Notes: generated by a model from the letters alone, not told the origin. Positions 17,390 through 26,027 are shown, counted from the first letter of the stretch. The stretch: 33,160 nt of DNA from Schleiferiaceae bacterium (GCA_018401735.1 JAGYKI010000030.1:1-33160); one strand, 5' to 3'. A program made the numbers and translations.

Positions 17390-17397
17390 TATTTTTG
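17390..17397 (+). promoter_or_regulatory. -7 box for the ftsK-ribB operon
   Basis: TATTTTTG is a full match to TAnnTTTG, 17 bases upstream of the ftsK ATG. Nineteen to twenty bases upstream is only TTA rather than TTG. A small inverted repeat AGCCT-gctt-AGGCT (about 17364-17377) overlaps the -33 position. Confidence 0.5.
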
Positions 17398-17414
17398 CGG
17401 TTCCAAATAAAACA

Positions 17415-19949
17415 ATGGCGAAAAAGAAAGTGACCTCTAAGTCGGACAAGAAATTTGATATAAGCAGGCTGCAGAATGCTATTAGCAATCGCAGCAATCA
17501 TTTCGTGTTGGGCTTAAGCTTAATGGCTTTTGCGCTTTTCCTTATGGGTGCTTTTATTAGCTATCTCTACAATTGGACCGCCGATCAAAGCTTGGTACGT
17601 TTTAGTTTTTGGTCAACCCTTAGTGATCCTCAAATTCAGGCAAATAATCTTTTCGGTAAATTTGGGGCAGCATTAGCCCATCAGTTTATTTTCGAATGGT
17701 TTGGCTTAGCGGCCTTTCTATTTTGCTGGTACCTCACTTTAATTGGCTTACGCTTTTCCTTTAAGTTAAAGTTGAATTCCTTGCGAAAAGCCTCAGCAGC
17801 CATGCTTTTCTTTCTAATTTGGATTCCCACTACGCTGGCTTACTTTATTCCCAGTCAAGGCCAGTTAGCAGGTGCTACTGGCTATTGGTTAGAAGCATGG
17901 TTAAGCTCCTTAACTGGACCGATAGGAACTATTATCCTCTTAATCATTAGTATCTTACTCTTTTTAAGCATCAGCAATAAATGGACGGGTGAGCTAGTGC
18001 TAGCCTTCTTCCGCAAGTTTAAGCCTCAAAAATTAAATACGGAAACTGAATCTAGTCTGGAAACCTCTTCCGAAGAAGCCCCCAAAAGCCAGGAATCGAC
18101 CGTAAAAACCGAGACCGAAAGTTTGGCGGTTGTAGATAAGTTTCGCTCTACGGCAGATGTGCAAGAAGAAGAAATTCCCGAAGAAACTTCCGCTTCAGAG
18201 GCCGAAATTGACTTGGAGATTGATCTCGAAATAGAACAAAAAACCACCGAAGGATCTATTAATGACATTGAATTTGATGTTGAAGATACTAGCCCATCAG
18301 CGACCCCATCTAAGGAAACTGAAGTTACAGAAGAGGTTAATGTAGATGAAGATTTTGAGATTACCACAACAGAAACTGAGGAAGAACTTACAGCAAGAGA
18401 GGTAAAACGTAAGCTTAAAGAATTTGGCGAATACGATCCCACCTTAGAATTATCTCGCTTTAAAGCGCCACCACTAGAACTTTTAAAAGACTTCGGCAGC
18501 ACCAATATTATTCGCAACGATCAAGAGTTAGCGGAAAACAAAAACAAGATTGTTGAAACGCTGAACAACTATAAAATTGAGATTTCTAAAATCAAAGCCA
18601 CCATTGGACCCACGGTTACTCTTTATGAAATTGTGCCTGCTCCTGGGGTGCGCATTTCTAAAATTAAAAACCTAGAAGACGATATTGCTCTTTCTTTGGC
18701 CGCATTAGGTATTCGTATTATCGCTCCCATTCCAGGCAAAGGAACCATTGGTATAGAAGTGCCTAGCACTAACCCACAGGTGGTGCCCATGCGCAATTTA
18801 ATTGCCAGTGAAAAGTTCCAAAAGAACGATATGGAGCTTCCGATCGCTTTTGGTAAAACCATTAGTAATGAAACTTATGTCGCTGATTTAGCGAAAATGC
18901 CGCACCTTTTAATGGCGGGTGCTACCGGACAGGGTAAATCGGTGGGACTGAACGTTATTCTTACGTCTTTACTTTATAAGAAACATCCTTCGCAAGTGAA
19001 GTTTGTTTTGGTAGATCCAAAAAAGGTAGAACTCACTCTTTTCAATAAAATTGAGCGCCATTATTTGGCTAAACTACCCGATACGGAAGATGCCATTATT
19101 ACCGATACCACCAAGGTAATTCACACCCTTAATAGTCTCTGTATTGAGATGGACCAACGGTACGACTTGCTTAAAGATGCCATGGTGCGAAACATTAAGG
19201 AGTACAATGCTAAATTTATTCAAAGACGCTTAAACCCAGAACAGGGACATAGATACCTACCCTATATTGTTTTAGTTATTGATGAGTTTGCCGACCTTAT
19301 TATGACGGCCGGTAAAGAAGTGGAAACTCCAATTGCCCGTTTAGCGCAGTTGGCCCGTGCTATCGGAATACACCTAATTGTGGCCACGCAAAGACCCTCG
19401 GTAAACGTAATTACAGGGATTATTAAAGCCAATTTCCCGGCACGTGTAGCTTTTAGAGTAACCTCTAAAATAGATTCGCGAACCATCCTCGATGCCGGTG
19501 GCGCTGAACAATTGATTGGAAAAGGAGATATGCTTCTTAGCCAGGGCTCAGATTTGATACGTTTACAATGTGCTTTTGTAGATACGCCTGAAGTAGAAGA
19601 AATTACCGATTTCATTGGCAATCAGCAAGCTTATCCAGAGGCCTATCAGCTACCCGAATATAAAGGAGCAGACGAAGATGGCAATGTAGGGGTTGATATG
19701 TTAGATCCTTCCGAACGCGACACCCTCTTCAATGATGCTGCGCGTTTAGTGGTGATTAGTCAGCAGGGTTCAGCCTCTATGCTGCAGCGTAAATTAAAGC
19801 TAGGTTATAACCGCGCAGGCAGAATTGTGGATCAATTAGAGTCGGCGGGAATTATTGGCCAATTTGAAGGTTCTAAAGCGCGTGAAGTATTAATCCCAGA
19901 CGAGCATGCTTTGGAACAGTTGTTGAATCACCAGAACAAATCTGAATAA
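17415..19949 (+). CDS. ftsK: DNA translocase FtsK
   Basis: An 844-residue inner-membrane ATPase that pumps DNA through the division septum and aids XerCD dimer resolution. About four transmembrane helices lie in residues ~30-190, followed by a highly acidic, Ser/Thr/Glu-rich linker (~205-335). The motor then has Walker A GATGQGKS (502-509) and Walker B VLVIDEFADL with D623/E624, with the conserved VATQRPSVNVITG after it. The C-terminal winged-helix gamma domain (MLQRKLKLGYNRAGRIVDQLE, about 780-800) reads KOPS-like orienting sequences. Full length. First gene of a long operon with lolA-like, lptF/G-like, two glycosyltransferases and ribB. Confidence 0.96.
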   Translation: MAKKKVTSKSDKKFDISRLQNAISNRSNHFVLGLSLMAFALFLMGAFISYLYNWTADQSLVRFSFWSTLSDPQIQANNLFGKFGAALAHQFIFEWFGLAAFLFCWYLTLIGLRFSFKLKLNSLRKASAAMLFFLIWIPTTLAYFIPSQGQLAGATGYWLEAWLSSLTGPIGTIILLIISILLFLSISNKWTGELVLAFFRKFKPQKLNTETESSLETSSEEAPKSQESTVKTETESLAVVDKFRSTADVQEEEIPEETSASEAEIDLEIDLEIEQKTTEGSINDIEFDVEDTSPSATPSKETEVTEEVNVDEDFEITTTETEEELTAREVKRKLKEFGEYDPTLELSRFKAPPLELLKDFGSTNIIRNDQELAENKNKIVETLNNYKIEISKIKATIGPTVTLYEIVPAPGVRISKIKNLEDDIALSLAALGIRIIAPIPGKGTIGIEVPSTNPQVVPMRNLIASEKFQKNDMELPIAFGKTISNETYVADLAKMPHLLMAGATGQGKSVGLNVILTSLLYKKHPSQVKFVLVDPKKVELTLFNKIERHYLAKLPDTEDAIITDTTKVIHTLNSLCIEMDQRYDLLKDAMVRNIKEYNAKFIQRRLNPEQGHRYLPYIVLVIDEFADLIMTAGKEVETPIARLAQLARAIGIHLIVATQRPSVNVITGIIKANFPARVAFRVTSKIDSRTILDAGGAEQLIGKGDMLLSQGSDLIRLQCAFVDTPEVEEITDFIGNQQAYPEAYQLPEYKGADEDGNVGVDMLDPSERDTLFNDAARLVVISQQGSASMLQRKLKLGYNRAGRIVDQLESAGIIGQFEGSKAREVLIPDEHALEQLLNHQNKSE

Positions 19950-19954
19950 ATATT

Positions 19955-20602
19955 ATGCCTAAGTTTTTTAGTATTAGTGGAGCCCTATTACTCAGCTTCA
20001 GCCTTTTTTCTCAAGCTAGCCACGTTGAAGCCAAAGCTTTATTAGAAGAGTCTTCCGCCAAGATGAAATCTTATGCTAGCATTTCCCTCGAATTCAGTTA
20101 TACTTTCGAAAATCGTAAAGTTGAACCGCCCGTAGTTCAAAACCAAAATGGTAGCATTGCCCTTAAAGGAGAAGACTATCACCTAAAATTAGAAGGTATA
20201 GAGCAAATAAGAGTGGGAAAAAAACTGTACAACATTTTAAATGAAGATGAAGAAGTACAGATTAGCAGCTACGATAATGAAGAAGAAGATGAAGGAATCA
20301 GCCCAAGCAAAATCTTAAGCTCCTTCTCCAAAGGCTATAGCTACAAATTAGGTGGAACCGAACAAATAAATGGCAAAACCATCCAATATATAATCCTCAA
20401 GCCAGTGAATACGCTTACCGTGGATAAGATAATGATTGGTATCGAAAAATCAAGCAAGCATGTGTACAGCCTACAGCAATGGGGAAGTAATGGAACCGTC
20501 ACTACTTTACTTGTAAATAGCTTTAAAGCCAATCCTAAATTACCCGCTAACTACTTCACTTTTAATCGTGCCGATTACCAAGATTATTACATAAGCGAAT
20601 AA
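19955..20602 (+). CDS. LolA-like periplasmic lipoprotein carrier
   Basis: A 215-residue periplasmic protein with a signal peptide of about 20 residues (ending LFSQAS). The mature part is an incomplete beta-barrel type fold: KMKSYASISLEFSYTFE, GSIALKGEDYHLKLEG, KKLYNILNEDEEVQIS and a FTFNRADYQDYYISE end. These strands match the LolA/outer-membrane lipoprotein-sorting family, which moves lipoproteins from inner to outer membrane. It lies five bases after ftsK, and its TAATG overlaps the next start. In Flavobacteria this place after ftsK is usually annotated as LolA. The acidic stretch EDEEVQISSYDNEEEDEG (about 92-109) is unusually long. Confidence 0.75.
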   Translation: MPKFFSISGALLLSFSLFSQASHVEAKALLEESSAKMKSYASISLEFSYTFENRKVEPPVVQNQNGSIALKGEDYHLKLEGIEQIRVGKKLYNILNEDEEVQISSYDNEEEDEGISPSKILSSFSKGYSYKLGGTEQINGKTIQYIILKPVNTLTVDKIMIGIEKSSKHVYSLQQWGSNGTVTTLLVNSFKANPKLPANYFTFNRADYQDYYISE

Positions 20603-22101
20603 TGAAGATAATTGATCGCTTTGTACTGAAAAGCTTCTTTAGGCCCTTTATCATCACCTTTTTCGTGATGATTCTTTTTTTATTGATGCAATTCGTTTGG
20701 AAGTACATTGATGATCTTGTAGGTCGCGGAGTAGAATGGTATTACATCGCCGAACTTTTATTTTATACCTCTGCCACTTTAGTTCCGATGGCGCTGCCTT
20801 TGGCGGTGCTCCTCTCCTCTATTATGGTATTAGGAACCCTTGGCGAAAACAATGAACTGGCCGCCATGAAATCTTCTGGCCTCGGACTAGCCCGAGTAAT
20901 GCGTCCCCTTTTTGTATTTATGATTTGCTTAAGTGTGGGCGCTTTCCTTTTTGCCAACTATGTTATTCCCATTGCCAATTTACGCAGCGAAACGCTTCGT
21001 AGAAATATTGCCAATCAAAAACCCGCACTTAGCATTAGGCCTGGTGTTTTTTATAAAGGCATTGAAGGTTTTTCAATTAAGGTTGGTGAGAAATACGGGG
21101 AAAACCAGAACTTATTAAGCGATGTGATTATTTATGATCATACCCAGAAAAGAGGAAATACCAAGGTAATTGTGGCCGATAGTGGTAAAATGCAAGTAAC
21201 CGCTAACGAGCAATTCCTCGAAATTTTCCTTTACGATGGTCATTCGTATGAAGACCATAATCCTAGCAAAGCTAAAGATCGTGACAACAAGCCTTTTGTA
21301 AAATCGAATTTCCAAGAAAGCTTAATACGTTTCAACCTAGTAGATTTTCAAGCAGGGGATTTAAGGAAGTCTAGTCGCAAAGAATTCGACATGCTTAATG
21401 TGCGTCAACTAGACGAAGCGGTGGATAGCCTTAATACCCTTTTAGTAGACTTGCAAAGTGACTTTGAAAAGCAAATGATTGATAAATATGCCTATAATGA
21501 TCTGAAAGACATTCCCGAAGCAGAGCATATTTTAGCACTAGATAGTTCAACTTCGGAGACTATTTCCAAACTAAGCGATACCCTAATTAATAACTTCGAG
21601 GCCGATATGCATGCTCGAATTTTACAAAACTCCATGCGTATTGCCCGCAGTAATAAAGCTTATTACAGCAATGCTACTGCCCAATACGATTGGCGTAAAT
21701 TGGTTATCACTCGCCATGTACTAGAATGGCAAAAGAAATTTTCCGTGTCCTTCGCTATAATAGTCCTCTTTTTTGTGGGAGCACCTTTGGGGGCGATTAT
21801 TCGCAAAGGAGGAATGGGAATGCCAGTGGTAGTGAGTGTTTTCATCTTTATTGTGTACCATGTAACCAGTTTCTCTTTTGAGAAATTAGGCCGTTTTATG
21901 TATTGGACACCCTTCCAAGCAATGTGGACGGCCAATTTTATTTTACTACCCATTGGGATTTGGCTAACTTACAAGTCGGCCACCGATAGCGTGATTTTCA
22001 ATATTGACCTTTATATGAAGCCTTTTCAGAAAATTTCGAACATCTTTGCCAAGCGAAAATCTACAGAAGCAACTCGTGAAAATTCTGCTCCTCAGCAATA
22101 A
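20602..22101 (+). CDS. LptF/LptG (YjgP/YjgQ) family permease
   Basis: A 499-residue inner-membrane protein. Three transmembrane helices at ~12-35, 52-78 and 100-123 are followed by a large periplasmic part (~125-375) and then three more helices (~382-402, 408-430, 440-460). This is the LptF/G layout; these permeases work with the LptB ATPase to extract LPS toward the outer membrane. LGTLGENNELAAMKSSGLGLARVM (75-98) is the coupling-helix region typical of the family, and PLGAIIRKGGMGMPV is the conserved later motif. The periplasmic insert has an extra helical stretch (~265-355). It shares one base with the preceding gene, and its 3' end overlaps the glycosyltransferase. Confidence 0.88.
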   Translation: MKIIDRFVLKSFFRPFIITFFVMILFLLMQFVWKYIDDLVGRGVEWYYIAELLFYTSATLVPMALPLAVLLSSIMVLGTLGENNELAAMKSSGLGLARVMRPLFVFMICLSVGAFLFANYVIPIANLRSETLRRNIANQKPALSIRPGVFYKGIEGFSIKVGEKYGENQNLLSDVIIYDHTQKRGNTKVIVADSGKMQVTANEQFLEIFLYDGHSYEDHNPSKAKDRDNKPFVKSNFQESLIRFNLVDFQAGDLRKSSRKEFDMLNVRQLDEAVDSLNTLLVDLQSDFEKQMIDKYAYNDLKDIPEAEHILALDSSTSETISKLSDTLINNFEADMHARILQNSMRIARSNKAYYSNATAQYDWRKLVITRHVLEWQKKFSVSFAIIVLFFVGAPLGAIIRKGGMGMPVVVSVFIFIVYHVTSFSFEKLGRFMYWTPFQAMWTANFILLPIGIWLTYKSATDSVIFNIDLYMKPFQKISNIFAKRKSTEATRENSAPQQ

Positions 22102-23272
22102 AGTTCCCTTTCCCGCTAACGACGGTAGCAGCATTGCTATTCGCAGTATGGTTGATGCCTTATTATTAAATGGTGCCACCCTTAGCCTGCTCAGCTTAAA
22201 CACCAAAAAGCATTACCGCAAAGCCAAGGAAATTGAGGAAAACTTACCTAAAGGATTAGATTTCACTGCGGTAGATGTTGATACCGATATTAAAGCCATT
22301 ACTGCAGCTTTAAACCTCATTAGTGGTAAAGCTTACCATGTTTCTCGCTTCCTGCAGAAGGGTATGCAAAAAGCGCTCAAGGATAAATTACAAGAAAAAG
22401 ACTTCGATATTATTCAGTTAGAAGGACTGAGCATGGCGGTTTACCTGCCTCTAATTCGCAAGTATTCCAAAGCTTCCGTAAGCATGCGTGCTCATAATAT
22501 TGAGCATCTTATTTGGGAACGTCACACCAATAATGAAACCAAGAAGCTAAAAAAGAAATATCTAGAAATTCAATCGGCCCGTCTCAAAAAATTTGAAATA
22601 AAGCACCTCGCTTTAATGGATGCCTTGGTTTTTATTACCGATGCCGATCGACATATGTACCGCAGCTTGGGGGGAAAAAAAATAAGCACCTCCATTCCTT
22701 GTGGTTTAAACCCCGAAGATTACAGTACCGAAGTTCCGCGCGAATTTCGCTACGATATTGCTCACCTCGCTAGTTTAGATTGGATGCCAAATCAGCAAGG
22801 CCTAGAGTGGTTTTTGGAAGAAGTTTGGCCCCTCGTTTTAGAGGCCCGTCCCCAAAGTCGCATTGCCATCGGTGGTAGACACATGCCTAAAAAACTGTTT
22901 AACCATGCCAACGATAATCTGTGGCTTTTTGCCGAAGTAGATGATGCTCAACGCTTCATTAAAGCCGCGAAGATTGCGATTATCCCCCTCTTGGCCGGTA
23001 GCGGAATGCGCATCAAATTAGTAGAATATATGGCCATGGGCCAAGCTTGCGTAAGCACAATTATTGGTGCCGAAGGCATTAACTTAGAAGCTAATAAAGA
23101 AGTACTTTTAGCCCACGAAGCAGAAGCTTTTGCAGCGGCAATTATTTTGCTGCTTGACAATGATACCGAACGTGAAAATATGGCGCAGGCCGCTCGCAAA
23201 AAGTTTGAAGAAGAATACGCAAATGCCACTTTAGGAGCCAAATTGCTTACGTTTTATCAGACTTTACTATGA
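22076..23272 (+). CDS. Glycosyltransferase, GT4-like (GT-B fold)
   Basis: A 398-residue cytosolic or membrane-associated glycosyltransferase. The N-terminal Rossmann domain opens with VKILLLSNKVPFPANDGSSIAI, typical of family 4 acceptor domains. The C-terminal donor domain has DWMPNQQGLEWF, AIGGRHMP, KIAIIPLLAGSGMRIKLVEYMAMGQACVST and GAEGI, the nucleotide-sugar-binding pattern with the E-x7-E type region. I choose GTG 22076, because it starts directly at the conserved KILLLSNK; TTG 22046 would only add ten residues encoded inside the upstream gene. It overlaps the lptF/G-like gene by 26 bases and the next glycosyltransferase by ATGA. Sugar and acceptor are unknown; a cell-surface glycan is likely from context. 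Confidence 0.83.
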   Translation: MKILLLSNKVPFPANDGSSIAIRSMVDALLLNGATLSLLSLNTKKHYRKAKEIEENLPKGLDFTAVDVDTDIKAITAALNLISGKAYHVSRFLQKGMQKALKDKLQEKDFDIIQLEGLSMAVYLPLIRKYSKASVSMRAHNIEHLIWERHTNNETKKLKKKYLEIQSARLKKFEIKHLALMDALVFITDADRHMYRSLGGKKISTSIPCGLNPEDYSTEVPREFRYDIAHLASLDWMPNQQGLEWFLEEVWPLVLEARPQSRIAIGGRHMPKKLFNHANDNLWLFAEVDDAQRFIKAAKIAIIPLLAGSGMRIKLVEYMAMGQACVSTIIGAEGINLEANKEVLLAHEAEAFAAAIILLLDNDTERENMAQAARKKFEEEYANATLGAKLLTFYQTLL

Positions 23273-24441
23273 ATTTATTCCTACAAGTCATTTTTTGGCT
23301 CAGTCTGGGAAGCATTCTCAGTAGCTATCTCCTTTATCCTATGTTGGTGCGATTTTTCGCCTTTTTTAAAAAAGAAAAGGAGGCCAAGCCCATGCAAGAC
23401 TGGCCCAGCATAGAAGTTGTTTTTGCAGCCTATAACGAAGAAAGTGTAATGGATACTAAAATACGCTCCATTCTTGCTTGCGATTATCCGAGTGATAAAA
23501 TAAGCATAAGCATTGGCAGTGATAACAGTAACGATGCCACCAATGACATCCTGCAAGCCTGGCAAGCGAAAGAAAATCGCTTAAAGGTGAAATTATTTAA
23601 GGAGCGTCATGGCAAATCAGCCATTATAAATCAGCTTACCGCTCAATCTAAATCGGATTTGCTGCTACTTACCGATGCCAATATTATTTTTGATAAAGAT
23701 CTTTTAAAGACATTGGTGAGTCGCCTAAACACCGATACGCAAGCAGCCGCTTGTGGAGCGGTAATTCATTACGGAGCCCTTCCCCAAAAAGGAATAAGCA
23801 AGCAAGAAAACTTTTATCTTAGCTGGGAAAATAAACTAAAGGCGGCCGAAAGTAAACTCTGGTCCATTGTACTTGGTTTGGAAGGTGGCGCCTATCTGAT
23901 TAAAGCCAATAAATTTCCTGAAATACCGCCCCTCTTCTTTATGGAAGACTTTTATGTAAGCTTACGCTTGCTGGAGCAAGATCAAAAAGTATTATGGGAG
24001 CCCAAGGCGAAGGTATATGAAGATGTTAGTGTTTCACCCCAAGAAGAGTACAAACGAAAAGTACGCATCGGAATTGGGAACTATCAAAATCTAAAATTTT
24101 TCAAAGGGCTCATTCTAAAAAGGTTTTGGCCCATAGGCTTAGCCTTTTTTGCGCATAAAATTTTGCGGTGGTTTACCCCTTTCTTCTTAATCTTATTATT
24201 ATTTAGCAGTACCCAATTAACTATGTATCATTGGTTTTACGCCATTTTTTCGGGACTGTATATGGTTTTTATCGGCTTGGGATTATTTGGGATTTTATTC
24301 GCGCAACGCAAGGGCGGTGCCTTTCTAAAATACCCCGGTCATTTTATTTACATGAACTTAGCCCTACTCGAAGGGTTTATGACTTACATTAAAGGAATTA
24401 AAAGTAATGCTTGGGAGCCAACAGCAAGAAATCAGCACTAA
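23269..24441 (+). CDS. Membrane-bound family 2 glycosyltransferase
   Basis: A 390-residue GT-A enzyme with an N-terminal membrane helix (~4-27) and two to three C-terminal helices (~285-370). The catalytic domain has IEVVFAAYNEESVMDTKI (nucleotide binding), the GSDNSNDATNDI segment, and LLTDANIIFDKD, where DAN stands at the DxD position. MEDFYVSLRLLE holds the likely catalytic base, and a Q-E-E-Y-K-R-K-V-R-IGIGN stretch replaces the Q-x-x-R-W motif of processive synthases. Architecture resembles IcaA/hyaluronan-type membrane glycosyltransferases, but the altered Q-x-x-R-W region suggests a single transfer. It overlaps its upstream neighbour by four bases and ribB by 35. Confidence 0.85.
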   Translation: MNLFLQVIFWLSLGSILSSYLLYPMLVRFFAFFKKEKEAKPMQDWPSIEVVFAAYNEESVMDTKIRSILACDYPSDKISISIGSDNSNDATNDILQAWQAKENRLKVKLFKERHGKSAIINQLTAQSKSDLLLLTDANIIFDKDLLKTLVSRLNTDTQAAACGAVIHYGALPQKGISKQENFYLSWENKLKAAESKLWSIVLGLEGGAYLIKANKFPEIPPLFFMEDFYVSLRLLEQDQKVLWEPKAKVYEDVSVSPQEEYKRKVRIGIGNYQNLKFFKGLILKRFWPIGLAFFAHKILRWFTPFFLILLLFSSTQLTMYHWFYAIFSGLYMVFIGLGLFGILFAQRKGGAFLKYPGHFIYMNLALLEGFMTYIKGIKSNAWEPTARNQH

Positions 24442-25558
24442 GCTGAATACCATAGAAGAAGCCATCGCCGACATTAAAGCCGGAAAAGTGGTAATTGTAG
24501 TAGACGATGAAGATCGTGAAAATGAGGGTGATTTTGTGGCAGCCGCCGAAATGGTGAGCCCCGAAATGATCAACTTCATGACCAAGGAAGGACGCGGATT
24601 AATTTGCGCCCCTTTAATCGACGAGCGCTGTAAGGAATTGAACCTTCACCCCATGGTGAACGATAATACCGACCCCATGCTAACACAGTTTACGGTGTCG
24701 ATAGATTTAAGAGGAAACGGCGTTACCACTGGTATTTCGGCTGCGGATCGATCCAAAACTATTAAAGCATTAGTAGATTCAAAAACCACCGCTAACGATT
24801 TAAATCGTCCGGGCCATATCTTTCCCCTTATCGCTAAACCTGGTGGCGTTTTACGCCGCACGGGGCATACAGAAGCCGCCATCGATTTAGCGCGTTTAGC
24901 TGGCTTCTCCCCTGCGGGAGTTATTGTGGAAATTATGAACGAGGATGGAAGCATGGCTCGACTTCCGCAATTAAAAGAAATTGCTAGGAAATTCGATTTA
25001 AAAGTAATTAGCATTGAAGACTTGGTGGCTTACCGCATGGAAGCCGAGTCTTTAGTAGTTAAAGAAGAAGAATTTGAATTAGAAACGGAGTACGGAACTT
25101 TCCTTTTACGGGCATTTAGGCAAACTACCAATGATCAAGTGCATCTTGCTTTAAGCATGGGGACTTGGACTAAAGATGAATCGGTTTTAGTGCGCATGCA
25201 TTCCAACTCCGTAGCTAACGATATTTTTGAAGTATTAACGGGCGATACCAGCCACCAATTAGGAAAAGCGCTGGCGAAGTTAGCCGAAGAAGGCAAAGGG
25301 GCGGTGGTTTATATGAACCAAGAAATGCCCTCTGGCAATCTTCTAAAACGCATTCGTAGCTATAAAGAAAACCTAGACCTAAAAGATGCAACCCGTCGTA
25401 TGAGCTTTACCAAAGATGCGCGTGATTTTGGTATTGGAGCTCAAATCCTTCATCAGCTGGGTATAAGCAGGGTGAAATTACTCACCAACAATCCTATAAA
25501 ACGGGTAGGAATTACTGGTTATGGTTTAACCATTACCGAGAATATTACCATGGATTAG
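24407..25558 (+). CDS. ribB: 3,4-dihydroxy-2-butanone-4-phosphate synthase with a degenerate GTP cyclohydrolase II domain
   Basis: A 383-residue protein in the RibBA layout. Residues 1-~210 are an intact DHBP synthase: DDEDRENEGDF (33-43), GRGLICAPL (62-70), TVSIDLRGNGVTTGIS (96-111), RPGHIFPL and RRTGHTEAAIDL. Residues ~225-383 correspond to GTP cyclohydrolase II, but the zinc motif C-x2-GD-x8-C-x-C is absent: 262-284 reads VRMHSNSVANDIFEVLTGD with no cysteine. The EGRGIG loop is replaced by QEMPSGN (305-311). The later FGIGAQIL and LLTNNP-K-VG-YGL segments remain. So the first riboflavin step from ribulose-5-phosphate is expected, GTP hydrolysis is not. ATG 24407 lies inside the preceding gene and is the only suitable start. 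Last gene of the operon; a strong terminator follows. Confidence 0.88.
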   Translation: MLGSQQQEISTKLNTIEEAIADIKAGKVVIVVDDEDRENEGDFVAAAEMVSPEMINFMTKEGRGLICAPLIDERCKELNLHPMVNDNTDPMLTQFTVSIDLRGNGVTTGISAADRSKTIKALVDSKTTANDLNRPGHIFPLIAKPGGVLRRTGHTEAAIDLARLAGFSPAGVIVEIMNEDGSMARLPQLKEIARKFDLKVISIEDLVAYRMEAESLVVKEEEFELETEYGTFLLRAFRQTTNDQVHLALSMGTWTKDESVLVRMHSNSVANDIFEVLTGDTSHQLGKALAKLAEEGKGAVVYMNQEMPSGNLLKRIRSYKENLDLKDATRRMSFTKDARDFGIGAQILHQLGISRVKLLTNNPIKRVGITGYGLTITENITMD

Positions 25559-25561
25559 AAC

Positions 25562-25592
25562 AAAAAAGCCCTCCATTTCGGAAGGCTTTTTT
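25562..25592. terminator. Strong bidirectional intrinsic terminator
   Basis: AAAAAAGCC at 25562-25570 pairs with GGCTTTTTT at 25584-25592. An inner TCC/GGA pairing closes a small ATTTC loop, with one C-A mismatch between the stems. A-run before and T-run after make it work in both directions. It ends the ftsK-ribB operon and could also end the minus-strand GNAT gene, whose stop is at 25595-25597. Confidence 0.85.
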
Positions 25593-25760
25593 ATTTATAA
25601 CAAGTCTTTATACTGCTCTGCATACTTGTACATTACATTTTTAGCAAAGGGACATACAGGCAGTATTTTATAATTATTTGCCCGAGCGAAGGAGGCTACT
25701 TCTTCAAGGAGTTTTTTCGCAATACCCTTACCTTCTTGGCTCGGGTCTACTTCTGTGTGC

Positions 25761-25767
25761 TTAATAA
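25761..25767. repeat. Target-site duplication, left copy
   Basis: TTAATAA, repeated in the same orientation at the other border of the element. Only one copy is needed to rebuild the GNAT reading frame, as expected of a duplication made on insertion. Confidence 0.75.
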
Positions 25768-25836
25768 ACGTGAATTCGACGTAAAATCAGGACTCAGACC
25801 CCTTGTAAATAGTGGAATTCAAGCCTATGCTGTGAA

Positions 25837-25854
25837 GCAATAGCGGGCTATTGC
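25837..25854. repeat. Hairpin 1 of the MITE-like element
   Basis: GCAATAGC-GG-GCTATTGC is a perfect 8-base inverted repeat. Its centre AGCGGGCT is the reverse complement of the centre of hairpin 2. It starts exactly 70 bases inside the left terminal repeat. Confidence 0.75.
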
Positions 25855-25941
25855 AAGATGCAGAGGCGCGGAAAGCCGCTTTTTAGAAGGGGATTAAATG
25901 GTTTTTCCAACAAAAGTGAAAATACCTCATCTAGTTCATTT

Positions 25942-25959
25942 GCTGTAGCCCGCTACAGC
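25942..25959. repeat. Hairpin 2 of the MITE-like element
   Basis: GCTGTAGC-CC-GCTACAGC is a perfect 8-base inverted repeat ending 70 bases inside the right terminal repeat. Compared with hairpin 1 read on the other strand it differs at two stem positions, both with matching changes on the opposite arm, so pairing is kept. Confidence 0.75.
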
Positions 25960-26027
25960 TGCACGATCTAGACTTGTCTTTTCTTTTTATTGAAAATCTG
26001 AGGCTATGATTTATAGTCGAACTCACG

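Larger units (their letters stand above)
25768..26027. mobile_element. MITE-like non-autonomous element with terminal inverted repeats and hairpins
   Basis: Termini AACGTGAATTCGAC (25767-25780) and GTCGAACTCACGTT (26016-26029) are inverted repeats with one mismatch in 14. Looser similarity continues inward (TAAA-TCA and CTCAGA on both sides). TTAATAA stands at both borders (25761-25767 and 26028-26034) as a 7-bp direct repeat, sharing one or two bases with the inverted repeats, so exact boundaries are uncertain by two bases. Inside are two 18-base hairpins placed symmetrically 70 bases from each end. There is no coding region, so a transposase would have to act in trans. The interrupted GNAT gene proves insertion, and a second terminus at 1-19 shows it is repeated. 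Confidence 0.85.

Noticed and set aside
18026..18517. 163-codon minus-strand open frame, Ser/Thr/Val-rich
   Set aside because: It is the antisense of the acidic, repetitive FtsK linker; Glu codons read backwards give Ser and Phe. No start context or family likeness.
24646..25014. 122-codon minus-strand frame inside ribB
   Set aside because: It lies antisense to the strongly conserved DHBP synthase domain and is a shadow of it.
25837..25959. Hairpin pair considered as two copies of a CRISPR-like repeat
   Set aside because: Only two units, in opposite orientation, within one transposable element; there are no regular spacers and no cas genes.
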